Both the position numbers and the translations under genes were made by a program. 53,166 nt of DNA, from positions 1 through 53,166 of the forward strand of contig JAJYVT010000014.1 in the NCBI GenBank assembly GCA_021791845.1. The letters run 5' to 3'. Below the pieces are notes generated by a model that saw only the letters and a program-made list of their open reading frames with translations, was not told the DNA's origin and did not search any database. The DNA is from Actinomycetes bacterium (GTDB lineage: Bacteria; Actinomycetota; Acidimicrobiia; Acidimicrobiales; RAAP-2). Positions 48,062 to 53,166 of the stretch are shown here, one piece after another. How positions within the stretch are numbered: the first letter of the stretch is position 1; each line of letters opens with the position of its first letter.

Positions 48062-50886
48062 CGATCACGAGCGACGTCGCCCGCCGCGTCCAGGAGCGGA
48101 TCCCGACCACCACGCGCCGCGCTGCCCACGACCAGGCGACCGTTGCCGGCGGCCAGATCGCGGCCGGGCTCGGGAACATGGTCTTCGCCCTCGTCATGGC
48201 CCGGTTCCTCGTGCCGGGCGCCTTCGCCGAGCTCGCGGCGTTCCTTGCCCTCTACTCGCTGCTCAGCCTCCCGGGGTCGAGCATCAGCGCGGTGGCGTCG
48301 TTGCGCCCCGGGCAATCGTCACGCGCACGCCGCATGACCCTGGCCGCCGGTGCGGTCCTGGGCGGTCTCCTCGCCGCCGCCTCGCCGGTGGTGGGACCGT
48401 TCCTGCGCCTGCCCGTCTTCATGGTCGTGGTGCTCGGGCTGTCGGGGCCGGCGCTCGGAACCCTGGCGCTCGAGCGGGGCCACCTGTACGGCACGCGCCG
48501 CCACCTGCGGTTGGTGGCGAGCCTGGTGGCGGAACCCGCCGTCCGCCTGACCGCAGGCGTGCTGCTGGCAACGGCGGTGGGCGCGGTCGGGGGTGCGATC
48601 GGCGTGGTGGTCGCCGGCTACGGTGCGCTCGAGATCGCCCGGCGCTCCCTGAGGAAGCGGCCGGCCGCCGGTCCGGCCGCCCTCTCGCGCGCCGCGAACG
48701 AGGCGGAGGGTCCGCGTGGCCCCGGGAGCCCGAGAGACGGACGCCTCACGGAGAACGTGCCCGCCGCCCGGCCGGGCATCACCACGCGAAGCGCCCTTGT
48801 CTGGACGGCCGCGGTCTTCCTGCTCCTCACGGTGGTGCAGAACCAGGACCTGCTGATCGCCAACCGGGTCCTCTCACCCGCGGCCGCCGGGCAGTTCGCC
48901 GTCCTGTCGACGCTGGGGGGGATGGCCGCCTTCGCCACCCTGACCGTCCCGCTGGTCCTCTTGCCCCGCACGGCCCGCGGCGACGGCGGCGGGTTGTTGC
49001 CGGCGCTCGGGCTCACGGCGCTCATCGGCGGCGCCGTGCTCCTGGTCGCCGCGGTCGTACCCGGCCTGCTCGTGACCACGCTCTTCGGCGCCCGCTACCG
49101 CCCGGTCACGGGTGTGGTCGCTCCGTACATCCTGGCGATGGCCCTGCTGGGGATCGCCCGTGTGCTGGCGGCGCACCACTGCGCCCGCCTGTCGGGGCGG
49201 GCGACGGCTTCCATCGTCGCCGCCGCAGCCGCGGTCCAGGCCGTCCTGATCGTGGAGTTCGGCGACGACCCGCGGGCCGTCGCCTACGCGACCCTCGCCG
49301 CCACGGCTGCCGCCACGCTCGCCCTGGCCATCGCGGTGGTCGTGAAGGCCCCCGCCGTCCGCCGCCAGCCGGCGGTGCTCGCCGCGTGGGCGCGGGCCGC
49401 CGTGCCACGGTCCCGGGCGGCGCTGGCGCGGCCCGAGGTCCGGATCCTGCTGGCTGCGTGCGTGGTCGGGGCGGCGCTCCGCTTCGTCGTGCCCCGCGGT
49501 CTGTGGCTGGACGAGGCGACGAGCGTGCACGAGGCCAGCCTGAGCTTCGGCGGGATGATCCGCGACCTGCGCACAACCGACGTCCACCCTCCCCTGTACT
49601 TCTCCATCCTGTGGGTGACGATCCGCGCCTTCGGCACCAGCCAGCTCGCCGTGCGCGTGCCGTCCATCGTGGCCGGCGTGCTCACCATCCCTGCCCTGTA
49701 CGCCCTCGGCAAGGAGGCGTACGGCCGGCGCACCGGGACGGTGGCGGCGGTGGTCGCGGTGGTGGCGCCGATCCTGGTCTGGTACTCGCAGGAAGCGCGC
49801 ATGTACTCGATGCTCGCGCTCTTCGGCCTCGTCGCCATGTGGGCGCAAGTCCGCATCCTCAAACGGGGGCCGCAGGACGCGGGCCGCATGGTGTGGGTCG
49901 TCTACACCGCCGCCACCATCGCCATGTGCTGGACGCAGTACTTCGGCCTCTTGCAGCTGGCCGTCCAGCAACTGGCCTTCGCCTGGATGGCCGTCGTCCG
50001 GGTCCGGCGCGGCCAGCCGGTGCGCCGGTTCGTGGTGGCGTGGCTGGTCTCGTTGGCGGTCACCATGGTGGCCCTCGCTCCGCTCTTGGCCTTCGCCTAC
50101 CACCAGTTCCTCGTCAACCAGAACGCCGGCAAGGGGTTCGGAGCACCCTCGCAGGTGAGCTGCTCGACCCGGGTGTGCGGGAGCGGCATCGGCGTCTACG
50201 CCGTGCTGGCGAACGTCATCTGGGCGGTCATCGGCTACCAGCCCACCTCCACGATGTTGGTCCTCGGCGCCCTGTGGCCGCTCGGCATGCTCCTGGCGCT
50301 GGCGCTGCTCGGCCGGCGCAGCCAGCCGGTGACGGCGCTGCTCGTGGTGGCGGTGCTCGGGCCTGGTCTCGCCGTCTTCGCGCTCGGTCTCCTGAAGCCC
50401 TTCCTCTTCGACATCCGCTACCTGTTCCCGGCCGTCGCCATCCTCACCGTCCTCCTCGCCCGGGGACTGAGCGGGTTCGTGGGCAACCGCCGGGTCCTCG
50501 TGGCGGTCACCGGCGTGGTGGTGGCGGTGCTGAGCGGGTTCCTCGTCAACCAACAGGTGAACGGGTCCAACCCCCGCCGCTACGACTTCAACACGGCCCT
50601 TCGGACGATCGACCGCCAGGACCACCACGGTGACGTCCTGCTCTACAGCCCCGGCGACCTCGACATGCTGGTGCAGTACTACTCGCCCCACGTGACCGCC
50701 CATGCCATGACGGCGCGCCCGCCGCTCCCCACCGGCCGTCACGTCCTATGGGTGCTGGTCAGCCGCAGCCTGCAAGGCAAGGCGGGTCACGTCCGTGCCG
50801 ATCGCGGCCTCACCTATCTCCGCAAGCACAGCCGGTTGGTCGGCCGCCGCCACTACGCCAACGTGGAGGTCTGGGAGTTCCGATGA
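48058..50886 (+). CDS. Flippase-like membrane domain fused to GT39-type glycosyltransferase
   Basis: 942 residues. The first 440 are a MOP-type polysaccharide exporter with about 12 TM (GGQIAAGLGNMVFALVMARFLVPGAFAEL; NQDLLIANRVLSPAAAGQFAVLSTLGGM). The rest is a GT-C/GT39 domain with the acidic first-loop motif GLWLDEATSVHEAS, DVHPPLYFSILWV, VWYSQEARMYSMLALFG and about ten more TM, ending in a small soluble domain. GT39 enzymes use lipid-linked sugars. The ATG overlaps the previous stop as ATGA. Fusing a flippase to a GT-C enzyme in one chain is unusual and could couple export with modification. Confidence 0.87.
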   Translation: MTITSDVARRVQERIPTTTRRAAHDQATVAGGQIAAGLGNMVFALVMARFLVPGAFAELAAFLALYSLLSLPGSSISAVASLRPGQSSRARRMTLAAGAVLGGLLAAASPVVGPFLRLPVFMVVVLGLSGPALGTLALERGHLYGTRRHLRLVASLVAEPAVRLTAGVLLATAVGAVGGAIGVVVAGYGALEIARRSLRKRPAAGPAALSRAANEAEGPRGPGSPRDGRLTENVPAARPGITTRSALVWTAAVFLLLTVVQNQDLLIANRVLSPAAAGQFAVLSTLGGMAAFATLTVPLVLLPRTARGDGGGLLPALGLTALIGGAVLLVAAVVPGLLVTTLFGARYRPVTGVVAPYILAMALLGIARVLAAHHCARLSGRATASIVAAAAAVQAVLIVEFGDDPRAVAYATLAATAAATLALAIAVVVKAPAVRRQPAVLAAWARAAVPRSRAALARPEVRILLAACVVGAALRFVVPRGLWLDEATSVHEASLSFGGMIRDLRTTDVHPPLYFSILWVTIRAFGTSQLAVRVPSIVAGVLTIPALYALGKEAYGRRTGTVAAVVAVVAPILVWYSQEARMYSMLALFGLVAMWAQVRILKRGPQDAGRMVWVVYTAATIAMCWTQYFGLLQLAVQQLAFAWMAVVRVRRGQPVRRFVVAWLVSLAVTMVALAPLLAFAYHQFLVNQNAGKGFGAPSQVSCSTRVCGSGIGVYAVLANVIWAVIGYQPTSTMLVLGALWPLGMLLALALLGRRSQPVTALLVVAVLGPGLAVFALGLLKPFLFDIRYLFPAVAILTVLLARGLSGFVGNRRVLVAVTGVVVAVLSGFLVNQQVNGSNPRRYDFNTALRTIDRQDHHGDVLLYSPGDLDMLVQYYSPHVTAHAMTARPPLPTGRHVLWVLVSRSLQGKAGHVRADRGLTYLRKHSRLVGRRHYANVEVWEFR

Positions 50887-52721
50887 GCCAGCGACCTGCG
50901 CCCGGCGCCTCCGCGCCCGCCCGCCACCTCCCCGCCGTCGAGGTCCTTCGGCCCGCACCCCCGGCGCCGCCACCGGCGGCAGGCGCCGCCCCGGCCGCCC
51001 CGGCTGCGTCGGCTGCGTCGGCTGCGTCGGCCGGCCGCGACCCGCGTCTGGGCGTGCCGGCGTGGCGCCGCTCGTGGCAGTGGCGGCGGATCGACCGGCG
51101 GCTCCGGTGGCTGCTCCCCCTCAACCTGGCCTGCACCGTCTGGTACTTCGAGTGGCTGCTCCGTCCGGCCCGGGTCGGCAACCCGGTGCTCTTCGGGCTG
51201 CTGGTGACGGCCGAGCTCTTCAACCTGGTCCAGGCGGCCGGCTTCTGGTGGACCTGCCGACGGGGGCGGAACCGCACGGTCGCGCCCCGCTGGAAGGGCG
51301 ACGAACCGGCCGTGGACGTGCTCATCCCGGTGCACGACGAGCCGCTCGAGGTGGTGGCGCCCACGGTGCGGGCCGCCGGGCGCATGCTCGGCGCCCGGGT
51401 CCGGGTGTGGCTGCTCGACGACGCCGGCCGGGCGGACCTGGAGACGCTGGCGGCCGATGCGGGCGCCCGGTACGTCGCCCGGGGCGGCAACGAGGGCGCC
51501 AAGGCCGGCAACCTGAACCATGCCCTGGCCATGGCCGACGCGCCGTTCGTCGCCGTGTTCGACTGCGACCACGTGCCGGACTGGCGCTTCCTGCTCCACA
51601 CCATCGGGTGGTTCCAGCACGATCCCGCCGTCGCCTTCGTCCAGACCCCGCAGTACTACGCCAACGCGGGGACAAGCCGGGTCGCAGGCGCCGCCTGGTC
51701 CCAGCAGGCGCTCTTCTTCGGCAGTATCGCCCGGGGCAAGGACGCCATGGGCGCGATGTTCTGCTGCGGCACGAACGTCGTGTTCCGCCGCAGCGCCCTC
51801 GACGAAGCCGGCGGGTTCCCCGAGGGATCGCTCACCGAGGACTTCGAGCTCTCGCTCCGGATGCACGAGCTCGGGCTCCGCTCCGTCTACGTCAACGAGG
51901 TGCTGGCGCAGGGACTGGGACCGGAGGACATGGCCTCCTACGTCAGCCAGCAGCAGCGGTGGGCACGCGGCTGCCTGGCCGCCGTGCCGGCGACCATCCG
52001 GGCCGCACTGCCCTGGCGCGTGCGGGCGCAGTACCTGCTCTCGTCCATGTTCTTCCTGTCCGGGTGGACGTTCGCGCTGTACATGGCGCTCCCGGCCGTG
52101 CGCATCTTCGCCGGCATCCAGCCGCTGGCGGGAGCGACCGCCGCCCAGTTCCTGGTGCACTTCGCGCCGTACTTCTGCCTCAGCCTGGCTGCGGTGGCGG
52201 TGGCTGGAGCGGGGAGCTACTCCTTCGACGCCTTCTCCCTCATGCTGGCCAACTTCTGGATCCACGTCGTCTCGACCGTCTTCGTCGTGACCCGCCGCTC
52301 CGGCCGGTTCGTCGTGACCGCCAAGCGGGGTGCCGCCGCCGCCCAGCCGAGGACGGTCCTGCCGGCGCTGGCCGTCGTGGCCGCCCTCACCGGCGCGATC
52401 GTCACCGCCCTGGCGGTACGGACGGACGCCAGCACGATGAACAACGCCGCCTTCGCCGTGCTGCACGTGTCGGTCCTCTTGGCCGGCTCCTGGGCCGCGC
52501 TGGTCGGGTTCCGTGGGGCGCGCCGCGCCGCCGGGGACAGCGACAGCCGCCGGGCCGCCGACGGGACCGGTGGGCCGCACGCGCCCGTGGCACCGGGGCC
52601 CCCGCTCGGGCGGACGTCCGGAGACGCCGTCCCGTCACCCGCCGCCCTCCCGCCCGCCGCCGACTGGACCGGTGGGCCGCTCGTCCGGCGGCCATGCCCC
52701 CTGCGGCAGGACGACCGGTGA
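50883..52721 (+). CDS. Cellulose-synthase-like processive GT2
   Basis: 612 residues. An Ala/Pro-rich N-terminus and two TM helices precede the GT2 domain (DVLIPVHDEPLEVV; VWLLDDAGRADLETLA; FDCDHVPDWRF; LTEDFELSLRMHE; QQQRWARGC), that is the D, DxD, TED and QxxRW set of processive synthases. Further TM helices then form the channel. The C-terminus lacks the PilZ domain that binds cyclic di-GMP in BcsA. The product is likely a beta-glucan-type chain. ATGA overlap with the previous stop and GTGA overlap with the GH8 gene indicate tight coupling. Confidence 0.9.
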   Translation: MSQRPAPGASAPARHLPAVEVLRPAPPAPPPAAGAAPAAPAASAASAASAGRDPRLGVPAWRRSWQWRRIDRRLRWLLPLNLACTVWYFEWLLRPARVGNPVLFGLLVTAELFNLVQAAGFWWTCRRGRNRTVAPRWKGDEPAVDVLIPVHDEPLEVVAPTVRAAGRMLGARVRVWLLDDAGRADLETLAADAGARYVARGGNEGAKAGNLNHALAMADAPFVAVFDCDHVPDWRFLLHTIGWFQHDPAVAFVQTPQYYANAGTSRVAGAAWSQQALFFGSIARGKDAMGAMFCCGTNVVFRRSALDEAGGFPEGSLTEDFELSLRMHELGLRSVYVNEVLAQGLGPEDMASYVSQQQRWARGCLAAVPATIRAALPWRVRAQYLLSSMFFLSGWTFALYMALPAVRIFAGIQPLAGATAAQFLVHFAPYFCLSLAAVAVAGAGSYSFDAFSLMLANFWIHVVSTVFVVTRRSGRFVVTAKRGAAAAQPRTVLPALAVVAALTGAIVTALAVRTDASTMNNAAFAVLHVSVLLAGSWAALVGFRGARRAAGDSDSRRAADGTGGPHAPVAPGPPLGRTSGDAVPSPAALPPAADWTGGPLVRRPCPLRQDDR

Positions 52722-53166
52722 CGGCCGGCATGGCCACCCGGCGGCCACCCTCACCGCCAGACGGCGGCCAGGTCGCGCTTGGTGGCCGGCGACGCCGGGG
52801 TGCCACCCGCAGGATGGTGACGGCCGTGCTCGTCGTCGCCGCCTTCGGCGCAGGGATCGTCACGCTCTCCCTTTCGGGAGCAACCGTCCATCGCCGCCGG
52901 CCTCCACTTACCCTCACCGCCCTCGCCCGGCGCGACGCCCACGCCTTCCTCGCCCGGTACGTGGCACCGGACGGCCGGGTGGTCCGCCGCGACCAGGGCG
53001 GCGACACCGTGAGCGAGGGTCAGGGCTACGCCCTCCTCGTGGCCGTGGCGATCGGCGACCAGCGCGTCTTCCGCCGGGTGTGGCACTGGGAGGAACGCAA
53101 CCTCCAGCTCCCGAGCGGCCTGTTCGCCTACCACTGGGCCCACGGCAGGGTTGTCACACGGTCGCC
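52718..53166 (+). CDS. GH8-family endoglucanase-like protein (3' end missing)
   Basis: The frame runs off the window. A basic N-terminus and a signal-anchor helix (MVTAVLVVAAFGAGIVTLSLSG) precede the GH8 start: ARRDAHAFLARYVAPDGRVVRR, then DTVSEGQGYALLVAVAIGD with the catalytic acid Glu, and RVWHWEERNLQLPSGLFAYHWAHG. GH8 cellulases (BcsZ) accompany bacterial cellulose synthases and trim or edit the nascent chain outside the membrane. The GTG at 52718 overlaps the synthase stop (GTGA). ATGs at 52730 and 52814 are alternatives. This strongly supports a beta-glucan product. Confidence 0.88.
   Translation, partial: MTAGMATRRPPSPPDGGQVALGGRRRRGATRRMVTAVLVVAAFGAGIVTLSLSGATVHRRRPPLTLTALARRDAHAFLARYVAPDGRVVRRDQGGDTVSEGQGYALLVAVAIGDQRVFRRVWHWEERNLQLPSGLFAYHWAHGRVVTRS

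Noticed and set aside
50944..50957. AGGTCCTTCGGCCC near the start of the cellulose-synthase-like gene
   Set aside because: It is inside coding sequence, downstream of the start, in an operon not otherwise linked to hypoxia.
1..53166. tRNA, rRNA, CRISPR array, insertion sequence, integrase or attachment-site repeats
   Set aside because: I looked for tRNA-like cloverleaf ends, regularly spaced repeats with unique spacers, transposase or integrase motifs and long flanking direct repeats, and saw none. Decay at 34531-34995 and 42819-43471 has no adjacent mobile gene.

Overview
The window is very GC-rich, reads codons in the high-GC style, and mixes ATG and GTG starts. Its gene families (an F420-type luciferase-like oxidoreductase, a DUF5134 protein, a DevS/DosS-like GAF sensor kinase, a Cys-rich BlaI-family repressor, a MetOD1 plus HATPase protein) point to an actinobacterium (Actinomycetota). 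A deep lineage such as Acidimicrobiia is possible but cannot be fixed from sequence alone. I see no rRNA, tRNA, CRISPR array, insertion sequence or phage gene.

Left part (1-7955): a truncated MarR regulator; a divergent TetR / DHA2 drug-exporter pair with a clear operator inside the exporter promoter; a small HTH protein; a MetOD1-HATPase anti-sigma-like protein; and a second divergent TetR / MMPL-RND exporter pair.

Core (about 7960-29250): a coherent low-oxygen or dormancy energy island. It holds phosphoketolase and acetate kinase; a DevS/DosS-like sensor kinase with a universal stress protein; a complete arginine deiminase operon (antiporter, arcA, arcB, arcC); a membrane FtsH-family protease followed by an Rv2004c-like two-domain kinase; a group-2 sigma factor; and an operon of Pta/Ptb-like acyltransferase, OtsB1-like pseudo-HAD/GH65 phosphorylase, USP and GT4. 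Four intergenic regions of this island carry five sites resembling the mycobacterial DosR (DevR) box. Four share the shape (G/C)(G/T)GAC(C/G)TTCG(G/A)CCC and the fifth is GGGACTTCAGCCCC. The inferred logic is one hypoxia regulon that makes ATP without respiration: acetyl-phosphate through AckA, carbamoyl-phosphate through carbamate kinase, and disaccharide phosphorolysis. The cognate response regulator is not in the window.

Middle-right (29253-44313): mixed accessory genes. They include an LLM oxidoreductase, a 14-TM MFS exporter, an operon of two membrane proteins plus a Cys-rich BlaI/CopY-like regulator with a tandem operator of two ACTAC-N5-GTAGT dyads, an HMA metallochaperone, a HAD pseudogene, an MFS transporter, a PPOX-fold protein, a PlsY-like protein, a TetR regulator, a DksA/TraR zinc finger, a pentapeptide-DinB protein, a GNAT and DUF72. 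Between 42819 and 43471 lies a decayed mosaic of gene pieces fused to a terpene-cyclase-like gene.

Right end (44815-53166, runs off the window): a translationally coupled exopolysaccharide operon. It encodes a GT2-GT4 fusion, a polysaccharide pyruvyl transferase, a flippase-GT39 fusion, a cellulose-synthase-like GT2 and a GH8 glucanase. It probably makes a synthase-dependent, cellulose-like, possibly pyruvylated polymer.
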